DNA of 64,000 nt, taken from Promicromonospora soli (GTDB lineage Bacteria; Actinomycetota; Actinomycetes; Actinomycetales; Cellulomonadaceae). The notes beneath the pieces were generated by a model. It was given only the letters and a program-made list of their open reading frames with translations, was not told where the DNA came from and searched no databases. How positions within the stretch are numbered: position 1 is the first letter of the stretch; each line of letters begins with the position of its first letter. This document shows positions 32,139 to 41,887 of this stretch, in pieces. Made by a program: the position numbers and the translations under genes. Where the stretch lies: positions 1-64,000 of the forward strand of contig NZ_BNAS01000004.1 of assembly GCF_014653785.1 (NCBI RefSeq). The letters are read 5' to 3'.

Positions 32139-34710
32139 GCAGCACCGCGCCGACCTTCTCTGCTGCCGACTCCACGACGGCGTCGCGCACCGCACGGACC
32201 TCGTTCGCGGACAGGGTCCGGTCGACGGCACGCAGGCGGAGCGAGTACGCGAGCGACTTCTTGCCGTCGCCCACCTGCTCCCCCGTGAAGACGTCGAACA
32301 GGGCGACGTCCTCGAGCAGCTCGCCGGCGCCGGCCACGATGGCCATCCGCACCGCCTCGGCGGGCACGCCGTCGTCGACCACGAAGGCGAAGTCCTCCTT
32401 GGCCGCGGGGAAAGCCGACACGGGCTTGGCCACGACGGGCTCGCTGGACGCAGCGGCGACCAGAACACTCAGGTCCACCTCGAACGCGGCCGCGCGGGCG
32501 GGCAGCCCCAGCGCTTCGACGACCTTGGGGTGCAGCTCGCCGGCATGGCCGACGACCGTTCCGTCCGTCAGCTCCAGGCGCGCGCAGCGGCCCGGGTGCC
32601 ACGGCATCCGGTCGGGGTCCGCGGAGACGATGATGTCGGCTCCCGCACGCTGGGCCACCAGGCGGGCCGCCGCCAAGGCGTCCGCCCAGCCGGCGGCACG
32701 ACCCGCACCCCACCAGCCGGAAAGCTCGCGCTTGCCGGTCAGCACACCGGCGACCCGGCGCGGCTGGTCCGGAACCGCGGCCGCGAGCGCCGCGAGCTGC
32801 TCGTCCGTGGGGCGCACCCCGCCGGGCAGGGCGGGCGCCGCGGGGGCGTCCGCCCACGGGAGGGTGACCAGGCCGACCTCGTACACCGCGAGGTCGGTCA
32901 GCCCGCGGGACACGTTGCGCCGCACGGTGTCGAGCAGCGTGACCAGCAGGTTCGACCGCATCAGCGGCTTGTCGTCGGCCATCGGGTTGACGAGACGGAG
33001 GGAGACGCGGCGCGGGTCGTCCGCGGGCAGCCCGAGCGCGTCGTACTCCGGGGTGCCGACGAACGGGTAGCTGAGCGTCTCGACGAAGCCGGCCTCGGCC
33101 AGCGCGCGCGCGACGGAGCGGCGCGTGCGCTGCTCTGCCGTGAGCCCCCGGCCGCCCGAGGCAGCAGGGAGCACCGACGGCACCTGGTCGTAGCCCTGGA
33201 TGCGCACGACCTCCTCGACCAGGTCGGCAGGCTCGGTGAGGTCGGGCCGCCAGGACGGCGGGGTGACCGTGAGGGTCTCGACCGGCTCGACCACCGAGGA
33301 GCCGTCGGTCACCGTGCAGCCGATCTCCTCGAGCGTGCTGCGCACCTGCTCCGGGGTGTACTCGACACCCACGAGCCGGGTGGGCTCGGTGACCTTGAGC
33401 GCGATCGGCTTCTGCGGAGTCGTCTCGGCAGTGTTGTCGAGGTCGCTCACGGCCGGGTCGGCGGTGCCGCCGCCCAGCTCGACCAGCAGGTCGACGACGC
33501 GCTGCGCCGCGACCGCCGGCAGGAGCGGGTCGACACCGCGCTCGAACCGCTTCGCGGCCTCGCTCGAGAGCTTGTGCCGGCGCGCCGTGCGGGCGACCGT
33601 GATCTGGTCGAAGTGCGCCGCCTCGACGAGCACGTCCGTCGTGGTGTCGCCGACCTCCGACGACGCTCCACCCATCACACCGGCGAGGCCGAGAACGCGG
33701 CTGCCCGCGCCTTCGGGCGAGTCGGTGATCAGGAGGTCCTCGGTGTCCAGGGCGCGGTCGGCGTCGTCCAGCGTGGTGAGGCGCTCGCCAGAGGCAGCCC
33801 GGCGCACCACGATCGGCGCGGAGACCTGCGCGAGGTCGTAGGCGTGCAGCGGCTGCCCGAGGTCGAGCATCACGTAGTTCGTGATGTCCACGGCCAGGGA
33901 GATGGACCGCATGCCGGATCCCTCGAGGCGGTGCTTCATCCATGCGGGGGTGGGCGCGGAGGGGTCGATGCCGCGCACGATGCGCGTCACGAACCGGTCG
34001 CAGCCCACGACGCCGTTGATCGGCGCCCCGTCCTGGACCCGTACCTCGAACCCGTCGGGGGTCGCGGACGGCTCGGCGCCCGTGGCCAGGCCGCGGTCGG
34101 TGAACTTGGCACCCGTGGAGTGGGCGTACTCGCGCGCCACGCCGCGGTAGCTGAACGCGTACCCGCGGTCCGGGGTCACGTTGATCTCCAGGACCTCGTC
34201 GCCGAGGCCCAGGAGCGCTATCGCGTCCTGGCCGGGCGTGAGGTCCTCTGCCGCGAAGCCCATGTCCCGGGGCAGCACGATGATGCCGTGCGCGCCGTCG
34301 TCACCCAGGCCGAGCTCGGCGGTGGAGCAGATCATGCCGTCGGACACGTGCCCGTAGGTCTTGCGGGCCGCGATGGCGAACGGCCCCGGCAGCACTGTGC
34401 CGGGCAGGGACACGACCACGAAGTCGCCGGGCGCGAAGTTGTGCGCGCCGCAGACGATTCCGCGGGATCCCTCGATGTTGTGCTCCGGGCCGACGTCGAC
34501 CCGGCACCAGTTGATCGTCTTGCCGTTCTTCTGCGGCTCGGGGCTCATCTCGAGCACTCGGCCCACCACGAGGGGGCCGGTCACGGCCGCGCCGTGGATG
34601 GCCTCTTCTTCCAGGCCGACCTTCACGAGGTCGGCCGCGAGCCGCTCAGCGGTGAGGTCCGCGGGCAGCTCGACGTGGTCCGCGAGCCAGTCCTTCACGA
34701 TGAGGGGCAC
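32131..34710 (-). CDS. pheT: Phenylalanyl-tRNA synthetase beta subunit
   Basis: An 859-residue subunit of the alpha2-beta2 PheRS. Domains in order: tRNA-binding EMAP-like domain (GRVLEM to HNFAPGDFVVV), B3/B4 editing domain, B5 domain (TVTPPSWRPDL), catalytic-like core and the C-terminal anticodon-binding domain ending AAEKVGAVLRG. Before TVTPPSWRP the peptide VVEPVETL is encoded by a dispersed repeat (33274-33296), an insertion not expected in the family. The GTG start at 34710 lies one base after the pheS stop and begins PLIVKDWLADHVELP. Confidence 0.96.
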   Translation of the reverse strand: MPLIVKDWLADHVELPADLTAERLAADLVKVGLEEEAIHGAAVTGPLVVGRVLEMSPEPQKNGKTINWCRVDVGPEHNIEGSRGIVCGAHNFAPGDFVVVSLPGTVLPGPFAIAARKTYGHVSDGMICSTAELGLGDDGAHGIIVLPRDMGFAAEDLTPGQDAIALLGLGDEVLEINVTPDRGYAFSYRGVAREYAHSTGAKFTDRGLATGAEPSATPDGFEVRVQDGAPINGVVGCDRFVTRIVRGIDPSAPTPAWMKHRLEGSGMRSISLAVDITNYVMLDLGQPLHAYDLAQVSAPIVVRRAASGERLTTLDDADRALDTEDLLITDSPEGAGSRVLGLAGVMGGASSEVGDTTTDVLVEAAHFDQITVARTARRHKLSSEAAKRFERGVDPLLPAVAAQRVVDLLVELGGGTADPAVSDLDNTAETTPQKPIALKVTEPTRLVGVEYTPEQVRSTLEEIGCTVTDGSSVVEPVETLTVTPPSWRPDLTEPADLVEEVVRIQGYDQVPSVLPAASGGRGLTAEQRTRRSVARALAEAGFVETLSYPFVGTPEYDALGLPADDPRRVSLRLVNPMADDKPLMRSNLLVTLLDTVRRNVSRGLTDLAVYEVGLVTLPWADAPAAPALPGGVRPTDEQLAALAAAVPDQPRRVAGVLTGKRELSGWWGAGRAAGWADALAAARLVAQRAGADIIVSADPDRMPWHPGRCARLELTDGTVVGHAGELHPKVVEALGLPARAAAFEVDLSVLVAAASSEPVVAKPVSAFPAAKEDFAFVVDDGVPAEAVRMAIVAGAGELLEDVALFDVFTGEQVGDGKKSLAYSLRLRAVDRTLSANEVRAVRDAVVESAAEKVGAVLRG
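33274..33296. repeat. Dispersed GGTCTCGACCGGCTCGACCA element inside pheT
   Basis: Differs from the 20-mer at 8671-8690 and 9303-9322 at one base. It reads VVEPVET in the pheT frame. Confidence 0.7.
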
Positions 34711-34711
34711 T

Positions 34712-36156
<1,445 letters not shown>

Positions 36157-36753
36157 TCAGCCCTCGAGGTCCCAGGTCTGCACGATCTCGTACCGCGAAC
36201 CGCCCTGGGGGCCCTCCCCCGGGTATGACTCGACCAGCGCGAACGAGTCCGCGGTCCAGTCAGGTCCGGCATACACGGACAGCGCCCGAGCGGCAGGCTC
36301 CAGCGCCGACCGTGGCTCGCCACCGGCGCGCTTGCCCCACCGGTCCCGTCCGCGCGGCGGCCTCACCTGACCCGCGCGCGCGTAGGCGACGGTCAGGTGG
36401 GCGCGGTGCGGCTTGACGTCCTCGGGCACCTCGCGAGGCGAGGCCGCCAGGCAGTCGGTCGCCAGACCCTTCAGCGCGTCCGTCCCGCCGTCGACGCCGA
36501 TCCACAGCACACGAGCACCGAACGACCCGGCGCCGCGCAGCCGCATGTCGATGGGCCCGTGCTTGCGCGCGACATCGGACAGCTCGTCCCGCAGCTCGGG
36601 GATCGTGCCCTCGGGGAGGTCCGCGTAGAACGCGAGCGTGATGTGCAGACTCTCCCTGGGGACCCACCGTGGAGAGGCCGGTACGCCGTCGATCGCGAGC
36701 CCGAGATGGTTCAGGACATTCTTGGGCGGGATGACCGCTGTGAACAACCGCAC
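36157..36753 (-). CDS. thpR: RNA 2',3'-cyclic phosphodiesterase (2'-5' RNA ligase family)
   Basis: A 198-residue 2H phosphoesterase that in known members opens 2',3'-cyclic phosphates on RNA ends. Both HxT motifs are visible: ESLHITLAFYAD near residue 37 and PHRAHLTVAYAR near residue 120. The start is a GTG at 36753 (RLFTAVIPP follows) with TAGGAT six bases upstream, suggesting a leaderless message. Confidence 0.92.
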   Translation of the reverse strand: MRLFTAVIPPKNVLNHLGLAIDGVPASPRWVPRESLHITLAFYADLPEGTIPELRDELSDVARKHGPIDMRLRGAGSFGARVLWIGVDGGTDALKGLATDCLAASPREVPEDVKPHRAHLTVAYARAGQVRPPRGRDRWGKRAGGEPRSALEPAARALSVYAGPDWTADSFALVESYPGEGPQGGSRYEIVQTWDLEG

Positions 36754-36759
36754 CGTTCG

Positions 36760-36765
36760 ATCCTA
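36760..36765 (-). promoter_or_regulatory. Candidate -10 box (TAGGAT) of thpR
   Basis: Minus-strand TAGGAT, then CGAACG, then the GTG start at 36753. Confidence 0.5.
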
Positions 36766-36813
36766 TGCGTGCACGAGCCCGCTCGAACACAGCATTTCCC
36801 GGCGGGCAAACCG

Positions 36814-36906
36814 CTAGGTCCACCACCTGCGCGACCACAGCGCCGCGAGTACCGCACCAACGGTGTTGACCAGCGCGTCGTCGACGGAAGCCACACGACC
36901 CCGAAC
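36814..36906 (-). pseudogene. Remnant of a VanZ-like membrane protein C-terminus
   Basis: Directly behind the gerW-like stop, one minus-strand frame reads DDVRGRVASVDDALVNTVGAVLAALWSRR and ends with TAG at 36814-36816. The GR-ASVDD-NT-GA pattern is that of the last helix of VanZ-family proteins. Nothing upstream in any frame supplies the other helices, since that region is the GerW-like gene. I read it as the tail of a deleted gene. It is short, so chance similarity is possible. Confidence 0.4.
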
Positions 36907-36907
36907 G

Positions 36908-37336
36908 TCATCCGCGGCGCCGGTGCGCCACAGCCCAGCCGACCACCGCCGCCGCGAGCACGAACGCCACCTGGCCACCGAGCACTATTCGGTTCACGTT
37001 GACGGCCGGAACCCAGCGCACGCCCCGCTCATCCACGACGAACGCTCCGGCCGGCTCAGCCATGCGTCCGAAACCGACGCCGCCACCGCCGCCGTCGGCC
37101 GGTACGTCCGGCTCGGCTCCGGCGCCTAGCTCGGCCCGGTCAGCGGGGCCCTCTGGTGCGGCCGGGCCGGCGCCGAGCTCCGGGCCACCCGCTCCCGCAC
37201 CCCCGCTGGACCACACCCGCGCAGCCGGGACAACGAGCACGCCGTCGCGTTCGATCGTTTCGCCGTACACGTGCCGCACGCCGAACGACTCGGCGACAGC
37301 CTCACTGATACGGCCCAGGTCTGGTATGTGCCTCAT
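36908..37336 (-). CDS. GerW/YtfJ-family protein with C-terminal membrane helix
   Basis: A 142-residue protein starting MRHIPDLGRISEAVAESFGVRHVYGETIERDGVLVVPAARV. The glycine-rich loop GGGGGVGFGRMAEPAGAFVV and the end VRWVPAVNVNRIVLGG match GerW (YtfJ), known as a sporulation protein in Bacillus but also found in non-sporulating actinobacteria. Residues about 65-95 form a Gly/Ala/Pro linker, and GGQVAFVLAAAVVGWAVAHRRR is a membrane helix. Function in this group is unknown. The ATG at 37336 follows TACGGT by six bases. Confidence 0.82.
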   Translation of the reverse strand: MRHIPDLGRISEAVAESFGVRHVYGETIERDGVLVVPAARVWSSGGAGAGGPELGAGPAAPEGPADRAELGAGAEPDVPADGGGGGVGFGRMAEPAGAFVVDERGVRWVPAVNVNRIVLGGQVAFVLAAAVVGWAVAHRRRG

Positions 37337-37342
37337 CCGTCC

Positions 37343-37348
37343 ACCGTA
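37343..37348 (-). promoter_or_regulatory. Candidate -10 box (TACGGT) of the GerW-like gene
   Basis: Minus-strand TACGGT, then GGACGG, then the ATG at 37336. Confidence 0.45.
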
Positions 37349-37442
37349 GGTGACGAATGCTCCGCGATCACGGCGACGCGGGCGAGGACAGCCGCGGAGC
37401 GCCGGCAGGCGAGATGGGAGCCGCCCTCGCGCGGGGATCAAA

Positions 37443-37532
37443 TGTCAGGCGCATGACAGTCAGGCACTTGACAGACGTCCTCCTGAGCGCGCATCGTTGT
37501 TGTCAAGCACCTGACAGACAGGTGCCTGACAA
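37443..37532 (+). promoter_or_regulatory. Operator array upstream of the MarR gene
   Basis: Three inverted repeats built on TGTCA/TGACA half-sites: TGTCAGGCGCATGACA (37443-37458), GTCAGGCACTTGACA (37459-37473) and a 33-base palindrome at 37500-37532 whose 14-base arms TTGTCAAGCACCTG and CAGGTGCCTGACAA match at 13 positions. A TTGACA that could be the -35 box (37468-37473) lies inside the second. The gene starts at 37545, so autorepression is likely. Confidence 0.7.
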
Positions 37533-37544
37533 TCAAGGAGAACC

Positions 37545-38342
37545 GTGAGCTACACCGACCAGAACGACACAGACCAGAACGGACCGAACGAGAGCGAGCC
37601 CCACATGAACGAGACCGACAAGAACGAGACCGAGGCCGACGACCCACGCCAGGAGGCGATGCACCGGCTGTCCACCGTCGGCATGCTGCAGCTGCACCAG
37701 CTCAGGCGCGCGAAGCGGACGGGACGCGGAGCCCCATGGCTGGACCCGAGCCAGGGACAGGGCCGGGTGCTGGCCCTGCTGCAGCTGAAGCCCGAGACCA
37801 CCCAGAAGGACCTCACGTTCCTGCTGGGCATGTCCCGCCAGGCGACAGCCGAGCTGCTGTCCAAGCTGGAGAAGCAAGGGCTGATCGAGCGCGAGCCGTC
37901 GGCCGGCGACAAGCGTGTGGTCGTCGTCCGTCTCACCGAAGCGGGCAAGGCAGCTGAGCAGGCCACCGAGCGCCCACCCCACGGGACGCCGGAGCTGCTG
38001 GACGTCCTCGACGACGAAGAGGTGGCGCAGCTGTCCGGGTACCTGGGCAGGGTCCTCGAACGCGCCGAGCAGGAGTGGGCCGACGAGTTCGGTGAGCGTC
38101 GCGAGGCGTTCGAGGAGTTCTGGCGGTCCCGCGGCGGGTTCGACCCGCGTGTGCGCCCCGGGTTCGGCCGTGGCGGGTTCCCCGGCGAGTTCGGCGGACC
38201 TGGCGGTTTCGGCGGACCTGGCGGTTTCGGCGGACCTGGCGGTTTCGGCGGCGGCCCTTGGTTCGGCGGCCCCGGCGGACACCCCGGTCCGCACGGCCGG
38301 CGCGGCCGCCGCGGCCGGCGAGACGACCAGGGCGAGGAGTGA
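37545..38342 (+). CDS. MarR-family regulator with glycine-rich tail
   Basis: A 265-residue regulator. An Asn/Asp/Glu-rich N-terminal segment (1-40) precedes the winged helix, with LALLQLKPETTQKDLTFLLGMSRQATAELLSKLEKQGLIEREPSAGDKRVVVVRLTEAG. After the dimer helix comes an acidic stretch (EEFWRSRGGFDP) and a tail of GGPGGF repeats from an 18-bp tandem repeat (38193-38246), ending in basic [11 protein letters not shown]. The GTG start at 37545 has AAGGAG upstream. No obvious target gene is adjacent except the divergent GerW-like gene. Confidence 0.88.
   Translation: MSYTDQNDTDQNGPNESEPHMNETDKNETEADDPRQEAMHRLSTVGMLQLHQLRRAKRTGRGAPWLDPSQGQGRVLALLQLKPETTQKDLTFLLGMSRQATAELLSKLEKQGLIEREPSAGDKRVVVVRLTEAGKAAEQATERPPHGTPELLDVLDDEEVAQLSGYLGRVLERAEQEWADEFGERREAFEEFWRSRGGFDPRVRPGFGRGGFPGEFGGPGGFGGPGGFGGPGGFGGGPWFGGPGGHPGPHGRRGRRGRRDDQGEE
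38193..38246 (+). repeat. Three perfect 18-bp tandem repeats in the MarR gene
   Basis: The unit GGCGGACCTGGCGGTTTC occurs at 38193-38210, 38211-38228 and 38229-38246 and encodes GGPGGF. Such arrays change length by slippage without breaking the frame. Confidence 0.85.
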
Positions 38343-38379
38343 CGGCGAGTGCGCCGGCACTCAGCCGCGGCCAGCGCGT

Positions 38380-39216
38380 TCAGCGCTGGGCGCGGCTGCT
38401 CGCGTACAGGCAGACCGTCGCCGCCGTCGCCAGGTTGAGCGACTCCGCCCTGCCGCGGATCGGCACCCGCACGACGGCGTCGGCCAGAGCGCGGTCCTCC
38501 TCGGGCAGACCCCAGGCCTCGTTGCCGAACACCCAGGCGGTCGGCCCGGCGAGGTCCGGGGAGCTACCGGTCCCCGCGTCGTCCAGGAGGTCGTCCAGGT
38601 CGAGCGGTCCCGCGCCGTCCGCGGCCAGGACGTGGCAACCCGCAGCGCGGAGCTCCGCCAGCGCGGCCTCGAGCGAGAGGCCCGCGACGACCGGCAGGTG
38701 GAACAGCGATCCGGCGGTCGAGCGCACGACCTTCGGGTTGTGCACGTCGACACTCTCCCCGGCGAGGACCACCAGGTCGGCACCCGCGGCGTCGGCGGCG
38801 CGAATCACCGTGCCGGCGTTCCCGGGGTCGCGAACCGTTGCGAGCACGGCGACGAGCAGCGGCCGTCCGGCGCGCTCCGGGTCCCGCGCGTCCAGCGCCT
38901 CGCGCAGCGACGGCGCGCCGGACCGCACGACGGCGAGCACGCCCTGCGCGTCGGGGCTCATCGCGTCGAGCACCTCGGGGGCACCGATGTGCAGGAACAG
39001 CCCGGCCGCCCGCGCGGCGTCGGCTATCTCGGAATACCGCGACGCGGCCGTCGGTGTCAGGTACACGTCACGGACCGACGATGCCGCGTGCCGCACGGCC
39101 TCCCGGACGCCCTGGGGTCCTTCCACCAGATACAGCCCGTGCCGGGAGCGCGCCGAACGCCCGGCCAGTGCCCGCACCTGCTTGACGCGGTCGGCTCGCG
39201 GATTCGCGAGCGTCAC
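38380..39216 (-). CDS. TrmH/SpoU-family RNA 2'-O-methyltransferase
   Basis: A 278-residue SPOUT methyltransferase starting TLANPRADRVKQVRALAGRSARSRHG, the N-terminal substrate-binding domain (about 1-95). Catalytic motifs: LATVRDPGNAGTVIRAADAAGAD (motif 1), AWVFGNEAWGLPEE (motif 2) and VRVPIRGRAESLNLATAATVCLY (motif 3). Members methylate ribose of rRNA or tRNA; the site is unknown. The GTG at 39216 is preferred because GGAGG precedes it by 11 bases. It follows rplT closely and is part of the infC operon. Confidence 0.92.
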   Translation of the reverse strand: MTLANPRADRVKQVRALAGRSARSRHGLYLVEGPQGVREAVRHAASSVRDVYLTPTAASRYSEIADAARAAGLFLHIGAPEVLDAMSPDAQGVLAVVRSGAPSLREALDARDPERAGRPLLVAVLATVRDPGNAGTVIRAADAAGADLVVLAGESVDVHNPKVVRSTAGSLFHLPVVAGLSLEAALAELRAAGCHVLAADGAGPLDLDDLLDDAGTGSSPDLAGPTAWVFGNEAWGLPEEDRALADAVVRVPIRGRAESLNLATAATVCLYASSRAQR

Positions 39217-39272
39217 ATCAAGTGGTGCCTCCGAGGAGTGCACTGTCCGGGCGTCCGGTGAACTGCTCAACC

Positions 39273-39656
39273 TCAGGCAGCGGCCGGGGCGTTGACATCC
39301 GCCGGCAGCGCGTCCTTGGCGACCTGGACGAGGGCGTTGAACGCCGCCACGTCGTTGACCGCGAGCTCGGCGAGCATGCGGCGGTCGACCTCGACACCAG
39401 CGGCCTTGAGGCCCTGGATGAGGCGGTTGTAGGTCAGACCCTGCGCGCGGGACGCAGCGTTGATGCGCTGGATCCACAGCTTGCGGAAGTCGCCCTTGCG
39501 CGCCTTCCGGTCACGGTAGGCGTAGACGAGCGAGTGGGTGACCTGCTCCTTCGCCTTCCGGTAGAGGCGCGAGCGCTGGCCGCGGTAACCGGCGGCGCGC
39601 TCGAGGGTTGTACGGCGCTTCTTCTGGGCATTTACTGCCCGCTTCACGCGTGCCAC
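39273..39656 (-). CDS. rplT: 50S ribosomal protein L20
   Basis: A 127-residue ribosomal protein beginning [33 protein letters not shown], the basic arm that binds 23S rRNA, with the globular part [26 protein letters not shown]. Full length. In many bacteria L20 represses its own operon by binding the leader mRNA; whether it does so here is not shown. Confidence 0.98.
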   Translation of the reverse strand: MARVKRAVNAQKKRRTTLERAAGYRGQRSRLYRKAKEQVTHSLVYAYRDRKARKGDFRKLWIQRINAASRAQGLTYNRLIQGLKAAGVEVDRRMLAELAVNDVAAFNALVQVAKDALPADVNAPAAA

Positions 39657-39724
39657 GTGAGACTCCTTGTACTTCGGGGCTTAAAAGGGTTCCTGGCGAC
39701 GCCCGTCGGGCGTCACCACAAAGG

Positions 39725-39919
39725 TCACTTACCGAGCAGCTTCTTGACCTTCTTGACGTCGGCCGGTGCGACGACCTGGTCCATGGCCAGACGACGCGTG
39801 CGACGGCTGGACTTGTGCTCGAGGTAGTGGCGGGCGTTGGTCTGCTCGCGCATGACCTTGCCGCTACCGGTGACCTTGAACCGCTTCTTCGAGCCGGAGT
39901 GCGTCTTGTTCTTCGGCAT
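39725..39919 (-). CDS. rpmI: 50S ribosomal protein L35
   Basis: A 64-residue protein, [20 protein letters not shown], with the family's [17 protein letters not shown] and ending [10 protein letters not shown]. Length and position between infC and rplT are standard. Confidence 0.98.
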   Translation of the reverse strand: MPKNKTHSGSKKRFKVTGSGKVMREQTNARHYLEHKSSRRTRRLAMDQVVAPADVKKVKKLLGK

Positions 39920-40022
39920 GACTGCCGTCTCTCCTCATGTCGGTCGACCGTTGCTGGAACGGCGACGTTTACCTGGGCCGGTGGGCCGGCCCGGTGTCCT
40001 AGTGGTCTTGGGGACCGTGGCC

Positions 40023-41012
40023 TCAGCCGGCCTTGCGCGGTGCACGCGGCTTGGGGGCCACGGGCTTCGGCGCCGGCTTGGGGGCCGGTACGGGCTTCGG
40101 AGCCGCCTTGGCGGCGGGCTTCGCTGCCGGCTTGGAGACAGTCTTGGCCGCGGGCTTGGTGGCCGGCTTCGGCGCTGCCGGGGCAGGCGTCTCGACGGCG
40201 GGCTCGGGCTCAGGCTCGACGACGGACTCGGGCTCGACGACGGGCTCAGGCTCCGCGGCGGGCTCGGGCTCGACGACCGGCTCGGGCTCGGTCTCCGCAA
40301 CAGGCTCCTCGACCGGCTCGGCAGCGGGCGCCGCGACGGGCTCCTCGACCGAGGTCTCGATCGTCTCGTCGACCTGGTCCTCGACCAGCTCCGAGCCCTC
40401 GGGCTCGTCGGCGGCGCGGGCCTGGGCCTTGGCCTCCGACTTGGTCATCCGGCCTGCGTTCACCTCGGCCGCGCGCTTGCGCTGCTCGACCTTGGCGTCC
40501 GCCTTCTTCTTGACCGGCCCGAGGACCATCGTCATGTTGCGGCCGTCCTGCTTCGGCATCGACTCGACGAAGCCGAGGTCCGAGACGTCCTCCGCGAGGC
40601 GCTCCAGCAGGCGACGGCCCATCTCCGGGCGCGACTGCTCGCGGCCACGGAACATGATCATGACCTTGACCTTGTCACCGGCCGAGAGGAAGCGAACGAC
40701 GTGGCCCTTCTTGGTGCCGTAGTCGTGCGGATCGATCTTGAGCCGGAAACGGATCTCCTTGAGGACCGTGTTCGCCTGGTTGCGCCGGGCCTCTCGCGCC
40801 TTCATGTCGGACTCGTACTTGAACTTGCCGAAGTCCATGAGCTTGGCGACGGGCGGGCGGGCGTCCGGTGCGACCTCGACGAGGTCGAGGTCTGCGTCCT
40901 GGGCGAGCTTCAGGGCGACCGCCGTGGCAACCACGCCGACCTGCTCCCCGCCAGGACCGATGAGTCGGACCTCGGGGACACGGATCCGGTCGTTGATGCG
41001 AGGCTCGGTGAT
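40023..41012 (-). CDS. infC: Translation initiation factor IF-3 with long C-terminal extension
   Basis: IF3 checks the start codon on the 30S subunit. The core (about 1-180) is complete: [52 protein letters not shown] and [13 protein letters not shown] tail of about 120 residues follows, first acidic (EPEPVVEPE-type repeats) and then Lys/Pro/Ala-rich, ending KPRAPRKAG. No ATG or GTG fits the conserved N-terminus. TAGGAG at 41025-41020 is seven bases before ATC at 41012, so translation probably starts at AUC, as IF3 genes use rare start codons for autoregulation. Confidence 0.93.
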   Translation of the reverse strand: MTEPRINDRIRVPEVRLIGPGGEQVGVVATAVALKLAQDADLDLVEVAPDARPPVAKLMDFGKFKYESDMKAREARRNQANTVLKEIRFRLKIDPHDYGTKKGHVVRFLSAGDKVKVMIMFRGREQSRPEMGRRLLERLAEDVSDLGFVESMPKQDGRNMTMVLGPVKKKADAKVEQRKRAAEVNAGRMTKSEAKAQARAADEPEGSELVEDQVDETIETSVEEPVAAPAAEPVEEPVAETEPEPVVEPEPAAEPEPVVEPESVVEPEPEPAVETPAPAAPKPATKPAAKTVSKPAAKPAAKAAPKPVPAPKPAPKPVAPKPRAPRKAG

Positions 41013-41255
41013 GGTGATGCTCCTAAGAAGTCGTTGGTGGACCACCAGGAACGGGAAATGGCCCCCGCCCTGAACACAGGTGGAGGCCATCGCACGGAAA
41101 GGACAACACGGAACAACCGTGCCGTCCGACCGGGACCCGGACACTGTCGGCGCCTTGTCGGGCGCTCTGTCGTGACTCGGGTGGGATGGGATCCACTTGG
41201 TGCACCCGGCTTCGTAGCGTCTACTACGGTGCCGGGTTGGTCGCAGAACAGATTA
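41013..41255 (-). promoter_or_regulatory. Leader and candidate promoter of the infC operon
   Basis: About 230 untranslated bases precede infC. TAATCT (41255-41250, minus strand) is a plausible -10 box, although the -35 position is poor. Just downstream a hairpin (41206-41235; CCGGC/GCCGG and CGTAG/CTACG arms) would form near the mRNA 5' end. An L20- or IF3-responsive leader is possible but not shown. Confidence 0.35.
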
Positions 41256-41304
41256 GCACGGCGCGGTCCGCAGCCCCAGTCCAGGGAATGTGATGTCGCC
41301 CGAC

Positions 41305-41323
41305 AACTGGAATGATTCCAGTT
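41305..41323. promoter_or_regulatory. Perfect 19-bp palindrome in the fur promoter
   Basis: AACTGGAA-TGA-TTCCAGTT. It covers the -35 region of the promoter whose -10 box is TACGCT at 41331-41336, so the encoded Fur-type repressor could bind here and control itself and the catalase gene. Confidence 0.7.
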
Positions 41324-41330
41324 TAGCGGC

Positions 41331-41336
41331 TACGCT
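41331..41336 (+). promoter_or_regulatory. Candidate -10 box (TACGCT) of the fur gene
   Basis: TACGCT is followed by seven bases and the ATG at 41344; leaderless pattern. Confidence 0.5.
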
Positions 41337-41343
41337 CCTGGTC

Positions 41344-41775
41344 ATGACGTCGACCGCACCCGCCACCGCGACCCCCGAGGACATCCTCCGTGGCGCCGGC
41401 CTGCGCGTGACCGCCCCCCGTGTGGCAGCCCTGCACGCGGTGGGCGAGAGCCAGCACGCCACGGCCGACGACGTACTGAGCTCGGTCCGCGCGGAGCTCG
41501 GCACCGTGTCCGTGCAGGCGGTGTACGACGTCCTGCACGCGCTGACCGACGCCGGCCTCCTGCGCCGCATCGAGCCCGCCGGCCACCCCGCGCGCTACGA
41601 GCGCCGCACCGGCGACAACCACCACCACGTCGTCTGCCGCGCCTGCGGCACCATCGGCGACGTGGACTGCACGGTCGGCCACGCGCCCTGCCTCACCCCG
41701 AGCGACGACCACGGGTTCGTGGTCGAGACCGCCGAGGTCACCTACTGGGGCCTGTGTCTCGACTGCCGCACCTGA
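41344..41775 (+). CDS. Fur-family transcriptional regulator (FurA/PerR-like)
   Basis: A 143-residue metal-dependent repressor. The N-terminal helix-turn-helix region has GLRVTAPRVAALHAVGESQHATADDVLSSVRAELGTVSVQAVYDVLHAL. The dimer domain has the metal motif DNHHHVVCRACGTIGDVDC and a C-terminal CLDC, giving two CxxC pairs for structural zinc. Position immediately before a catalase gene parallels the furA-katG pair of other actinobacteria and suggests peroxide sensing (inference). Confidence 0.92.
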   Translation: MTSTAPATATPEDILRGAGLRVTAPRVAALHAVGESQHATADDVLSSVRAELGTVSVQAVYDVLHALTDAGLLRRIEPAGHPARYERRTGDNHHHVVCRACGTIGDVDCTVGHAPCLTPSDDHGFVVETAEVTYWGLCLDCRT

Positions 41776-41887
41776 GGCCCCGCAGCCCCGCCGAGGCCTC
41801 GCCCGCAGGCGCCGCCGCGCAGACTTTCTGACCAGCTGAACCCCGCAAGAACCCCCGCAAGCAGCCGAAAAGGAAGGCACGTCTGAG

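Noticed and set aside
38193-38246. CRISPR-like repeats
   Set aside because: Units are adjacent without spacers and are in frame within a coding sequence.
41013-41144. Longer infC starting at ATG 41090 or GTG 41144
   Set aside because: The added residues are not IF3-like and the real ribosome site would be inside the gene; AUC 41012 fits better.
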